Below, one piece after another: positions 11,659 to 22,163 of a DNA stretch of 64,000 bases (position 1 is the first letter of the stretch; every line of letters begins with the position of its first letter). This DNA comes from Pilasporangium apinafurcum (taxonomy: Eukaryota > Oomycota > Peronosporomycetes > Pythiales > Pythiaceae): positions 272,699 through 336,698 of the forward strand of contig BCKE01000003.1 in assembly GCA_001600495.1 (NCBI GenBank), in the 5' to 3' direction. A program made the position numbers and the translations under genes. The notes under the pieces were generated by a model. The model worked only from the letters and a program-made list of their open reading frames with translations. It was not told the origin of the DNA and searched no databases.

Positions 11659-12987
11659 ATGGCACAAGTGCGGAAGCTTCCAACGCTGCTGCTATTGCTG
11701 GTGGTACTCTGTGTGGCGTTAGTGTTGACGGACCGCTTTACTATTTCTGTGGATGCGCATGGCGTGACGGCCACCGAACGACGCCCTCCAGAGACACAGG
11801 TGGTTGAGGATCATCACAACCATGACCACGATCATGAAGGCCATGATCATGATGATCATGAGCATGTGGATCAGCGAGCACTGAAAGGAACAGGTGCTGC
11901 CCATCACGATCATGACCATGATCACGACCATGACCATGACCATGACCATGACCATGATGGCCACGACGCCCCGCCATCCACTGCCAACGCGCAGCTGAAC
12001 CGTTTTTCTTTCGTGGTTTGGGCGGAGGCACTCTTCGCAACAGCACTCGTGGGAGCTGCGCCTGTGATCGTTCTACTCTTCGTGCCGCTCGGTATCGGCA
12101 ATATGGATACACAGAAGCCATTACTGCGCGTGTTTCTTAGTTTTGCTGCCGGTGGGCTGCTGGGTGATGCGCTGTTGCATCTGCTGCCACACTCCATGCC
12201 GAGCGGACACGAAGGACACGATCATGACCACCATCACGACCACGCGCATGGCGAAAAGGAAGGCCATACACACAGTATAGAAGACTTGGCGGTGTGGCTG
12301 TGGACCATCGCGGGGATGATGACGTTCCTCATTCTGGAGAAGTTTGTGCGCGCACAAACCTACGGTGGCGGTGGACATTCGCACGGTGGCCACGCTCATG
12401 GCTCGTCAGCCTCTTCCGTTACCAAAGACAGCGCATCATCTTCGAATAGCACAAGAAAGCGCACGACGCACAAAGCTAAGGACGATAACGACGCTGAACC
12501 CGTCAACGCTCAATCTACCGATAATGAGATTCGCGTCTATCAGCCGATTGCTGCGGCTGGGTACTTGAATCTGGCAGCGGATTTCTCTCATAACTTCACT
12601 GACGGACTGGCTATCGGTGCCACGTTTCTTCGCGGTAGCGGCTGGCAGACCACATTGGCCATGCTTCTGCACGAGGTACCGCATGAAATTGGCGACTTTG
12701 CCATTCTGATCCAGTCGGGCTTCACACGTCGTGAAGCCATGCTGACTCAGTTCCTTACAGCTGTGGGTGCGATGATCGGCACTATCATTGGTCTCCTTAT
12801 GGAAGGTGCAGGTGACTCTAATTCGGCGTGGATCTCACCTTTCACGGCTGGAGGATTTATCTACATCGCTTGCGCGAGTGTGATGCCGGAGCTGCTAGAG
12901 GATTGCTCCTTCTTACAATCAGTCAAAGAAGTAGCGGCTATGTGTGCAGGTGTTGGATTAATGATCCTCATTGCATTGAACGAGTAA
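11659..12987 (+). CDS. ZIP zinc transporter, KE4/SLC39A7-like (LIV-1 subfamily)
   Basis: Zinc importer of the ZIP family that moves metal into the cytosol, in the KE4/ZIP7 branch from ER or Golgi. Single exon, 442 aa from ATG 11659; the codons before it include only a GTG. A hydrophobic leader (LPTLLLLLVVLCVALVLTD) is followed by a lumenal region with a striking His-Asp run (HDHDHDHDH, about 11815-11960) and a second His-rich segment after the third membrane helix (HDHHHDHAHGEKEGH). The metal pathway motifs are clear: DFSHNFTDGLAIGA in helix 4 and LHEVPHEIGDFAIL in helix 5, the HEVPHE form typical of the LIV-1 group. The poly-His loops are probable zinc sensors. Compartment (ER versus plasma membrane) is inferred from subfamily. 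Confidence 0.9.
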   Translation: MAQVRKLPTLLLLLVVLCVALVLTDRFTISVDAHGVTATERRPPETQVVEDHHNHDHDHEGHDHDDHEHVDQRALKGTGAAHHDHDHDHDHDHDHDHDHDGHDAPPSTANAQLNRFSFVVWAEALFATALVGAAPVIVLLFVPLGIGNMDTQKPLLRVFLSFAAGGLLGDALLHLLPHSMPSGHEGHDHDHHHDHAHGEKEGHTHSIEDLAVWLWTIAGMMTFLILEKFVRAQTYGGGGHSHGGHAHGSSASSVTKDSASSSNSTRKRTTHKAKDDNDAEPVNAQSTDNEIRVYQPIAAAGYLNLAADFSHNFTDGLAIGATFLRGSGWQTTLAMLLHEVPHEIGDFAILIQSGFTRREAMLTQFLTAVGAMIGTIIGLLMEGAGDSNSAWISPFTAGGFIYIACASVMPELLEDCSFLQSVKEVAAMCAGVGLMILIALNE

Positions 12988-13279
12988 TCGATTGAGACTC
13001 TCGATCTTTTCTTTAGCTAGAGAAGCTCTAGAGCTAGTGTTTTCTGTTTCGAAGATTCCTTGAACGAAACCGAGTATGCAGATATATGGAAATGAATTAC
13101 ATGAGGAATTTTGTTGGCATGTTCTATCAAGAACACTGGCTTACTTCTTTTTTTCGCTTTCTTCCTGTTTATCAGCTATGAAATGTACATGAAAAAAAGT
13201 CTGCCAAAATAATCAACTACTTATTTTATGTCGGGGTCCGCATACCATTATCCGCTCACTTCGGCTCTCGACTTCTTTT

Positions 13280-16200
13280 CTACTTTCCATTCTCTTCACC
13301 ATCGGTTGGGCTGTAGCCACTCGCCGTCGGATTGTAACCTTCAGTTGGATTATATTCAGGCGATGCCGGGCTGTAGCCAGGTGATGTCGGGCTGTATGCC
13401 GGCGATGTTGGGCTATACGCTGGAGACGTCGGGCTATAGGCTGGAGAAGTTGGGCTATAAGCCGGGGACGTTGGCGAATAAGCTGGCGACGTTGGCGAAT
13501 AGGCAGGAGATGTTGGTGAGTACGCTGGAGATGTCGGGCTATACGCTGGTGACGTCGGGCTGTATGCAGGCATATAAGCCGGTGAGGTCGGACTGTATGC
13601 TGGACTCGTGGGGCTGTATGCTGGCGACGTCGGCGAATATGCAGGAGATGTGGGTGAATATGCTGGTGACGTTGGACTGTACGCAGGCGACGTCGGGCTA
13701 TACGCGGGCGAAGTAGGTGAATACGCCGGCGAAGTTGGTGAATAAGCAGGCGATGTTGGGCTATAGGCTGGCGATGTCGGACTGTACGCCGGCGAAGTCG
13801 GGCTATAAGCTGGAGATGTTGGCGAATATGCAGGTGATGTCGGGCTGTATGCCGGCGATGTTGGGCTATACGCTGGAGACGTCGGACTATAGGCTGGAGA
13901 AGTTGGACTATAAGCCGGGGACGTTGGCGAATAAGCTGGCGACGTTGGCGAATAGGCCGGAGATGTTGGACTATAAGCTGGTGACGTCGGACTATATGCC
14001 GGTGACATTGGACTGTACGCAGGTGAAGTCGGGCTCAGAGGAGACGCTGGGCTATGAGCTGGAGATGCAGCACCAAACCCTGGAGATGCAGCCATAAACC
14101 CAGGAGAAGCAGGGCTGGCCATAGGCGAAAACGCACCGGCAGCTGGAGAGAACGATCCACCTCCTGGGCTAAATGGGGAAGATGCAGAGAAACCAGGAGT
14201 TGAGGCGAAAGGCGTCGACATTGGCGTACCCTGTCCATGATCTGGACTTCTCCATTCGTTATCAAGACCGCGCATGACTTGCTGGATTTCAGATGCTTCA
14301 TACTCGATAGCATTCGCAAGTTTCTTCGCATCGAGCACCAAATCCATCAGACCAGTACCAAGAGGTGCTAGTTGACCCAGCATGACATTTTCAGATACAC
14401 CTGTCAATGGATCTCCTTCTGAGAACATCGCCGCATCCATGAGAATTTCCACGGTTTCTTCGAAAGAGCAACGGACCAATGGACCAGAATCATCCCGATT
14501 AATCCCATGTCGAGTAATTGCCATCAAGTGGCCACGGAAGGTCATCACATCCGCCAAGCAAGCCAAGTGACGGTAGTTCACGTAGGCTCCATCAAATGAA
14601 ATAACTTGTCGGATTTCGTTTAGCAGAGCACGACGGACTGCTTCAATACCCAGCACCTGAATAATCTCGACAATATCATTAGAAATTGTTCGAGTTGCAT
14701 CAACCTGTGGATAGCAGAGCACATCAAGCAAGTTCGTCCCATCCGTATCCAGCATCCACTCAGTCATCATTTTAAAACCAACATCATCGAACCAGTGAGT
14801 GGTTGGACCCTCTCGTATGTACACTTTCTTGACACCTTGAATTCCGCGTAGCTTCATCTGCGTGAGCATATTGTGCTCTACACGCTTCAAAAAAGTGTCA
14901 TCTTCTTGTCCAACAGCAGTTTCACCTGATCGTTGTAGTTTTTCCTCTTCATCACTCATGATTCGAATTCGCAAAACGAGTCGATCTGCATTATCGTCAG
15001 TAAAGATACATGATAGATCCTGTCCGTACTCGGACTCAACTTGGGCAGCAATTTCACTCATCGACAGCTTCTTATCAGCCATCATTTCTCTATTCAACTC
15101 AATACGGAGCAGCCACGGAGAACGAGCCATAGGAGTGTCTTCATCAGGCATTTCGTAGTAAGTGGCAACAAATTCTTGATCTTCTTCCACGACTGTGTTC
15201 ATGGGATCTGGATCGTAGTAAATTGATGTATTCGCAGTCACATCTGCAAGGGTCGTATACTCCAGTTGCGATTGGATAAATTTCGCTTTATCAGCGTCAT
15301 GCGCACAATCTGGGGTCAAGAAGATACGAAGCGATGGTGTACGCACATCCTTTGCAATATTCATAATTTCTTTCAAACGAGGAACACCAAGCGTCACATT
15401 TTTTGCCGATACACCAGCATAGTGAAAAGTATTCAGTGTCATCTGCGTCGCAGGTTCACCAATTGATTGCGCAGCAACCACGCCAGCCATTTCACCCGCA
15501 GACACCAATGCGCTCGTGAACTTCGACTCAATTTCTCCCATTAGCCACTCAAATGCGGTCTCAGTAAGACGATGCTCCAACGTTACGCATTTCGACGCCA
15601 GCGTCGAACGCAAAAGAATCTGGAAGAATAGTGTTGCATTTTCCTGAGCTTCGATACTCAGGCGATCATCACCCTGCACGACAATAATCTTTTTGCAGAG
15701 CTCCTTCACACCCTCAATAATACGAACTGGATGCAAACTAGACGGTTTCTGCATGTCGATACTGAATAGTTGCTGAGCGTTTTCAAGCAAACGTCGAACA
15801 TTCACAGGAATTTGTGCGGCATTGTCCGATTCCTGGCCCTGACCACGACTGGCCAGAATGACTCGTAAGTTCACACGATCTTTTTGGAGATGTGCCACTT
15901 CTTCGCGCAATATATGTTGCGTGTGCTGATTGGTCCGAATATCTTTAATGATATGAGGTTCCAAATACAGCTGATCTGGGCAATTAGGCATGCAGCCGAG
16001 GTATTCACTGGTAGGATCAAACACATACTTCTGTTCGAACTCGCGCTTGTTCAACCGATGCGATTCAAACCGTTGTTTTTCGACCCAAACAGCGTCCATA
16101 CCATCTTCACCGTACAAAAACTGGATGATTTCACCCTGAGCATTTCGAACAGTTCCATCATATCGCGCCATAACCGATTCCATGGCTTTCACCAAGCGAC

Positions 16201-18986
16201 GCTGAATGTAACCCGTTTCAGCAGTTTTCACAGCAGTATCAATCAAACCTTCACGACCACCCATAGCGTGAAAGAAGAATTCTTGAGGAGTTAAACCCTT
16301 CAAATATGAATTCTCGACAAACCCTCGACTCTCGGGACCGAGATCATCCTTGCCATAATGCGGGAGCGTGCGATGGTTAAAGCCGTACGGAATTCGTTTT
16401 CCTTCAACGTTTTGCTGCCCCACACAAGCAATAATCTGCGAGATATTGATAAAAGACCCCTTGGAACCTGACGTCACAGTCGCTTTAATATTGTTTGTTT
16501 CATCCAAACTTCCTTGAGCTTCACGACCTGCTTGATCTCGAGCAGTGTTCAGCACAATATTGACGAAATGCTCAAACGATTCGACCATTGTTCGACCAGG
16601 TTGTGTTTCCAGTTTACCTTTTTGGCCTCGCTGGACGAGATCATGCACTTGCACTTTCGCTTGTGTAATAATATCGACGATCGTCTTCAATGTGCTGACA
16701 TCGGCAATAGTGTCGCTAACACCAACAGTAAAACTACGACCAACCAGCCAGTTGTTCACAAGCTTCTGAACAGCTCCTAGGAAGTATTTGGCTTCTTCCG
16801 GCCCCTTTTCCAGCATCGTTGTATGAATCAGACCACCAGCAGATGAACCAATGACCTTCTTATCAATGATACCAGCTAATAATTCACCACGTTGAACAAT
16901 CACACGAGAATCCACCGGAGACAAATCAGAAAATTTCTCTTTGCTGTTGTGAGTCGACGAAAATCCAGAAAAGTTAATCGCAGGGATAATAGTTGAGAAA
17001 AGTTGCTTCCCTGTCCAAATAGGTCTGTATTTGCCCAGCTCTCCTTTCTTTGGCACCAAAATAGCTGGTGTTGGCACTTTGCCATCCCACGACAACACCC
17101 ACATGAGTAGATTCATCACAATGTCTTTCTCAATGAAAATATCTCGCTTGGTAAACTTTTGCACCCCCAAAAGAGAATCCTGGACAATACCCATGACTGG
17201 GCGATTACTCTGGGGAGTAATAATCACCTTATGGACCATCATTAACTCCTGAGCTTCAGCACGTGCAGTCAACGATTGTGGCACGTGAAGATTCATTTCG
17301 TCACCATCAAAATCGGCATTGTACGGAGACGTAACCGACAAATTCAAACGGAATGTCGACCAGTCAAAAACTTTTACACGATGTGCCATAATTGACATTT
17401 TGTGGAGTGATGGCTGACGATTAAACAATACCAAATCGTCATCTCGAAGGTGACGCTCCACGATCCATCCACATTTGAGCGCTAGATCGGATTTGTTCTT
17501 GATATAACGGAGATCAATTCGATTTCCATCTTCGCGAATAATATATTTGGCGCCAGGGTGCTCCAGCGGACCGTTGGAAATCAATTGATGCATATATGCC
17601 ATGTTAAACGGTGTGACTCGTTCTGGAACAGTCAGATTCATAGCAATGGATCGCGGGACGCCAACTTGATCAATTTCAATGTTTGGATCTGCAGTAATGA
17701 CTGTACGAGCTGAAAAATCCACACGCTTGCCCATCAGGTTGCCACGAATACGGCCTTCTTTACCACGCAAACGTTGCCGAAGCGTCTTAAGCGGTTTGCC
17801 AGATCGCTGTTGTGCTTGGGGAAGACCGGGTTGCTCGTTGTTGAGAAAAGTTGCAAGATGAAACTGAAGCAACTGCTCGAATTGTTCAATAATATGCGAT
17901 GGTTCTCCTTTGCGCACACAGTTCAGAAGCGCCAAGTTTGCCTTCACAATGGACGCCAAGTTGTGAGTGAGATCATCCTCACCTCGTGCCATACCGTCAA
18001 TTGCTACTGACGGCCGGACATGGGGTGGTGGCACAGGCATCAATGTTAAAATGAGCCAATCGGGGCGAGCCCACCGCGGATCCAGTCCCAACGCATAGCA
18101 TCCCTCATCGGTGATGTTCTTGAAAATAGATAGCACTTTGGATGCTGGTAGATTTTGCTTGCGATCACCTGAACCAGGGACATCTTCCATTTGTTCTGGA
18201 AACTCCACGAGTAACTTGATACCTTGTTTGCGATACTTTGGTTGAAGGCCACCACAGCCGCCGTGTCCTCCTTCTTTTGGCTTGGACTTGTCATCTAATC
18301 CACCCTGAAGACCGATGTTCAGGTCTTCGCGCATTTTTTCCATGTCGGCTTCTTCACCATATTCACACATACTTTTGTTGCTGCAAATCTCGTATACTGC
18401 TTTCAGTCGCCGTTTACCGTTTTTAATCTTCATCGCCGAGCGGAACCGATGATCACGTTCGTCGCTCAACACCTTGGAACAATGAAAACACACTGACCGC
18501 AGAATCTTCAGCACTTCCTTGATAAATCCGAGATGAAACATGGGTCGCGCCAACTCGATGTGTCCAAAGTGTCCTGGACAGTCATTCACTTTTCCTCCAC
18601 TGCCACTGTATGTACCTATCGGTCCATCAGTCATTCATTAATACATTGCTCCAATAAGTGAAGATATAGAGAACAAGCAAACAGTATCTTTCTCTCTCGT
18701 CCCTGAACCCATGGAAAACAAGAAGCCCAAACTTACAATCACAGGTTTTACAGCGCGCGCGAAAATCGCACGTGCCCATACGTGGATCACCGATCCCACC
18801 GATGACCGGATGGCCATTCAGGTAGGTTTCGGGACGGGAGATGCCGTCGGGGATGATGCGGTCGTTGACCTTTGTTTGTTTCGTGACCGACATGGCGCGC
18901 ACTTCTTCTGGACTGAAGACGCCGAACTGCAGATATTTGACGCGCCGCAGCCGCGCGCTGGAATAGGAAAACTGTGTGGAGGACAT
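13280..18986 (-). CDS. RPB1: RNA polymerase II largest subunit
   Basis: Catalytic subunit of RNA polymerase II, nuclear. Two exons: 18986-18737 and 18615-13280, about 1,861 aa. The start is the ATG at 18986 (MSSTQFSYSSARLRRVKYLQF). The intron splits the N-terminal zinc region CKTCDCTYSGSGGKVNDCPGHFGH. The catalytic NADFDGDEMNLHVPQ lies near residue 515. GKRVDFSARTVI, the bridge-helix/trigger-loop region and GEPATQMTLNTFHYAG are all intact. The C-terminal domain (roughly residues 1608-1861) is about 30 heptads, nearly all YSPTSPA, that is alanine rather than serine at position 7, with degenerate units at both ends and tail TDGEENGK. Its 3' end faces the ZIP gene across 292 bp. Identity is certain. 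Confidence 0.98.
13320..14040 (-). repeat. 21-bp tandem repeat array encoding the RPB1 CTD
   Basis: About 34 units of 21 bp encode the CTD heptads. Synonymous codons vary between neighbours, yet a block of about 125 bp at 13378-13503 recurs at 13831-13956 (offset 453 bp, 21 heptads plus 12 bp) with only two differences that I can see. The 12 extra bases correspond to a YMPA insert near 13566-13580 that breaks heptad register between otherwise regular repeats. Confidence 0.9.
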
Positions 18987-19351
18987 GTTTGCCACTCGCG
19001 CACTCTTTCAGAAAAGTTTGCCTTAGCACAATCACTCGCGCGCACTCACTTCGCTTATCGTCCAGCGATGTGAACACAAGGACGCGAGTTCGCAAGTGCA
19101 CGAGCTGGGGACTGGAGGAGGGGGGGGAGTTTTTTCCCCCTGTCCCTCAAGAAATAATTTGATTGGTAGAAATTAAAACGACAGGTAAGTGGATGAAAAT
19201 AATACTCTTTTTCACCAATGGTGACTATAATATGCCTTATGACATGATATATACGGTGCTGAGAACCTTCACTCTCTCAACGGTACCTTTGAGATCGCTG
19301 CATTCGCTTGGAAATGTATTTGAACCACCGACTGACCTGTTATTGTATTTA
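18987..19351. promoter_or_regulatory. RPB1 upstream region
   Basis: 365 bp between the RPB1 start and the stop of the next minus-strand gene. It must hold the RPB1 promoter and the neighbour's 3' end. A poly-purine patch (GGAGGAGGGGGGGAG) lies at about 19113-19127. No defined promoter motif could be assigned. Confidence 0.4.
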
Positions 19352-21237
19352 TCAGCCATCGTCGTATGAGTATCTAGGATATCTGTGGAACCTCTGATCA
19401 AAGTATGCGATTTCACTTGAAAAATTGGATGGGTCAGACTGTGAAGATGCAGCTGCAAGCGCCTCCAGATCCAATTCCTCATAGTCGGATGCTGCAAAGG
19501 ACGGAGATGTTGCATACTCCAAATGATGTAAAGTGGAAGAGTGCTTCATTTCTTTTTGCATTCCATGATACAACCTCTGACTGCGTGGGCTGGTCCTCTG
19601 GGGGCTTTTCCGTGGCGACGATATACAAGGCTTGAATGTGCATTCCGCCAATTGATTTTTTTCCCAGATTCTTTGCGCTTGCGCCAATTGCAGATCTTTT
19701 TGGCGAGCCCATTGCATGCACCGTTCAAAAAACGCTGTGTTGGGATCACCTTCTCTTGAACATGGAGATATCTTGTTTTCGCGTTGCCTTCCATCAGTGA
19801 GGGCGTTCCAGGCTTGCTTGTATAATGGATTGCGAAATGTGCACTCACTCATCAACATTTCCTCTTGTAGTCGCCTCTTCTGAGCATCTTTCTGATCTTT
19901 TTGCTCTTTCCACTGTACGTGCTTTTCAAATATTGCATTTGCAAGCTCTGTATTCACTTGGACATGGACATTTCTTGGCTCTTTCTCGGTGTTACTGTTA
20001 ATAACCTTCTCGTTCTTCTTACTGCAAGAATTCCGGTGTTTCTGATTATTGCTCGTCGAAGGTTCAGCTTTCTTCTTCAATGCCAGCTGTCGACTTCTCC
20101 CTGTAAGTTTCGGAGTATTCTGCAAATATACATATCAACATATCGTTCATAAATGACACTTATACCATTCAACACATTTGGACACCTACATGAAGTTCTC
20201 TCAACTGTCGTTCTTGCTTTTCTTGCATTTGAGCTCGTCGTTGTTTGTACTCTTGAGCCAGCGAGTACAGCCGCTGAACAGTGGCAAGGGATTCTGTTGA
20301 TGATATTCGTTCTTGCGATCGTACTGCTTCTCTTTCTGATTCAATTTGGTTATTCTCGCGTTTCCTATTTGCTAGACTATACAACCGCTCGTGAACAGAC
20401 TGATGCTGGTGTGTTCTTGGCAAGTTTGCTGAATGTGGTGCCAGCTTCGGATGAAAATTGATTGATTTCACCTGCTGCTGCTGCTTTAACAGTCGCTCTT
20501 CTTGGTGAAATTCATAGATCAATCCCAGCAGATGCAAGCGGTCTTCTACTTTGCATTGCGCAATCTCATCTTCTCGTTTTGCAAACAGCTTCGACGACTG
20601 ACGACTAATCGATGGTTTATCTGCAATATTTGCTGTCGTTTTCGCTGCCTCTTCATCCCGAAGACGAGAAAGTTTCCGTTCTTTTTCTGAGTTCCACACC
20701 AGTAAATGGGAGACATTGCGAGAAATATGTCTAGATCTCTGTAACACATCCAAAGTGTGCTTGGCGGTCAGAAGTGAAGTGAATGGAAACTTTCATTGGG
20801 AAAATATCAAGCTCTCGTACCCTGTTAATTACCGGCGCCGACTGAATGTGCTCACCTTCTTTTTTGACTACTTCCTGTCGGATTCGCTCTTTTTTTAGTC
20901 GATTTTCAAGCATGTACCGGCGCATACGCGTCTGAAAATCTGTCTCAAAGCGTGCACTCTTGCGTAAAAGAGCTGTTGATGCTCGACTGGCTCGAATCCG
21001 ACGTTGTGGTTCGCTATTGATGCTGCGATGAGCAGATTCGTACAATTGAGTGTGATATTTTCCTTCTCTCTCTGCTAAATGTATTTGCTGTTCTATAAGT
21101 GATGATCCAACCGGACGTACTAGAGCCGCTCCTCGCTCTAATGAGTATGCAGAATAATCATCGCTTGGAGAAGTTGGTCGAGAGGAATCGGAGATAAATG
21201 CCACGTCATCCACCTCCGAATCCGCTACGTGCAACAT
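19352..21237 (-). CDS. charged coiled-coil protein with ECTF(K/R)-type repeats
   Basis: Not assigned to a named family. Three exons join in phase 0: 21237-20821, 20738-20190, 20119-19352, about 577 aa. The protein is rich in Glu, Lys, Arg and Gln with long predicted helices. It contains short recurring units: RLYSLAN/RLYSLAQ and LYESAH next to basic helices, and SECTFRNP / AECTFKPC preceded by KRRLQEEML or AQRIWEKNQ. This layout (a short x-ERLY-x-x-A box followed by ECTFxP) occurs in conserved proteins of flagellated protists, so a ciliary or cytoskeletal role is plausible but is inference only. No membrane segment or catalytic motif is visible. An additional 5' exon upstream of 21237 cannot be excluded. 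Confidence 0.7.
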
Positions 21238-21657
21238 GTCCTACATAGAGAAGTATGTTCTCAGTCAAGAAACAACAACATTGTGTCGGTCTTCAGCGAA
21301 AAGATATGTATGGTCATCACCTGCAGCAATTGCTTCAAGACCACGACTTCCTTATATGTGTCTGTACATAAGAGAGCACAGCTCATCAGTCACTCGTTTT
21401 CTCATGATGAAAGAGCAAATAGAGGAGAGCGGACCCTGGAATTTTTGCTCCATGTCCACGATTTATCTTTCGTGAGTTGAATAGTGTCGTGGCCTTCTTC
21501 AGTGCAGACGTTGGATGAAAAATGTATTTTGGGGGATAACGACCGCAATTATCAGAACCAACAACTTCAAGTTAAGAATCAGACATTATCAGAGGACCAT
21601 GTCTGAATCCAGATTTTCTGAGTCCATCTTGGGAAGATCGAGGCGCACAGTATCAAG
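21238..21657. other. intergenic between divergent genes
   Basis: 420 bp separating the coiled-coil gene start from the SRP9-like gene start. It serves as promoter for both. No recognised motif, repeat or RNA gene. Confidence 0.4.
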
Positions 21658-22119
21658 ATGACCAGCGTGGGGTCTTCGGCCGGGAAGAAGAAGTTGAATT
21701 GGGAGAAGTTTGAGGAGCAGGCAAAGCTTGCGTTCGTGACGGACCCACACAACTCTCGCTTCTTTCTCAAAACCCACGTGACGAAGCCTGGTATAAACAC
21801 GGAAAAGAAGACGAAGAAGAAGAATCACAGATCGAATGTCGATGTAGTCGCCCGGGTGGTGCATCAGCCTCCGAAATCTGGTCGTGAAATGGTGCAGTTC
21901 CAGATGACCGACACCATGAAACTGCCCCGAGTAATGCGTCTGCTACGCTTCTCCATGCAGGAGGTACTAGGGCCAATGGTAACCGCCACTGGAACGAGTA
22001 GCGGGAATGCTGTTACGACAATGGCTGACTCAGCAGGTACTGAGCCCCCAATGTCTCCTACAGCGAAATCTTCCAAGAGCAAGAAGAAGAAGGCCAAGAA
22101 AGGCGGCAAGAAGCAATAA
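21658..22119 (+). CDS. signal recognition particle SRP9-like protein
   Basis: Single exon, 153 aa. The first 100 residues follow the SRP9 pattern: LNWEKFEEQAKLAFVTDPHNSR resembles the W-x-x-F-x-x-A...DP...R signature, followed by a lysine, a Val-rich strand and REMVQFQMTDTMKLPRVM, like the V-x-x-TD strand and final helix of SRP9. In animals SRP9 pairs with SRP14 to bind the Alu domain of SRP RNA and arrest elongation. An insert rich in Lys (KKTKKKNHR) separates the two strands, and a C-terminal tail ends in a Lys-rich run (KSKKKKAKKGGKK), both longer than in human SRP9 (86 aa). The match is by pattern only; another small RNA-binding protein is possible. Confidence 0.5.
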   Translation: MTSVGSSAGKKKLNWEKFEEQAKLAFVTDPHNSRFFLKTHVTKPGINTEKKTKKKNHRSNVDVVARVVHQPPKSGREMVQFQMTDTMKLPRVMRLLRFSMQEVLGPMVTATGTSSGNAVTTMADSAGTEPPMSPTAKSSKSKKKKAKKGGKKQ

Positions 22120-22163
22120 TTGGAAAAATGGGATTTTCATTCTGTTGGGATTTCTGCGTTTAG

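Noticed and set aside
11719-12121. His/Arg- and Met/Val-rich minus-strand frames
   Set aside because: They are antisense to the His-Asp repeat of the ZIP transporter and have no independent support.
13320-14040. Regular repeats that could suggest a CRISPR or satellite array
   Set aside because: The 21-bp period with no unique spacers matches heptad codons of RPB1 in frame with the upstream catalytic domains.
13228-14097. Two repetitive plus-strand open frames rich in Met, Leu, Ala and Thr
   Set aside because: They are the antisense reading of the RPB1 CTD repeat array. The repeat length (21 bp) keeps all frames open, so these are artefacts.
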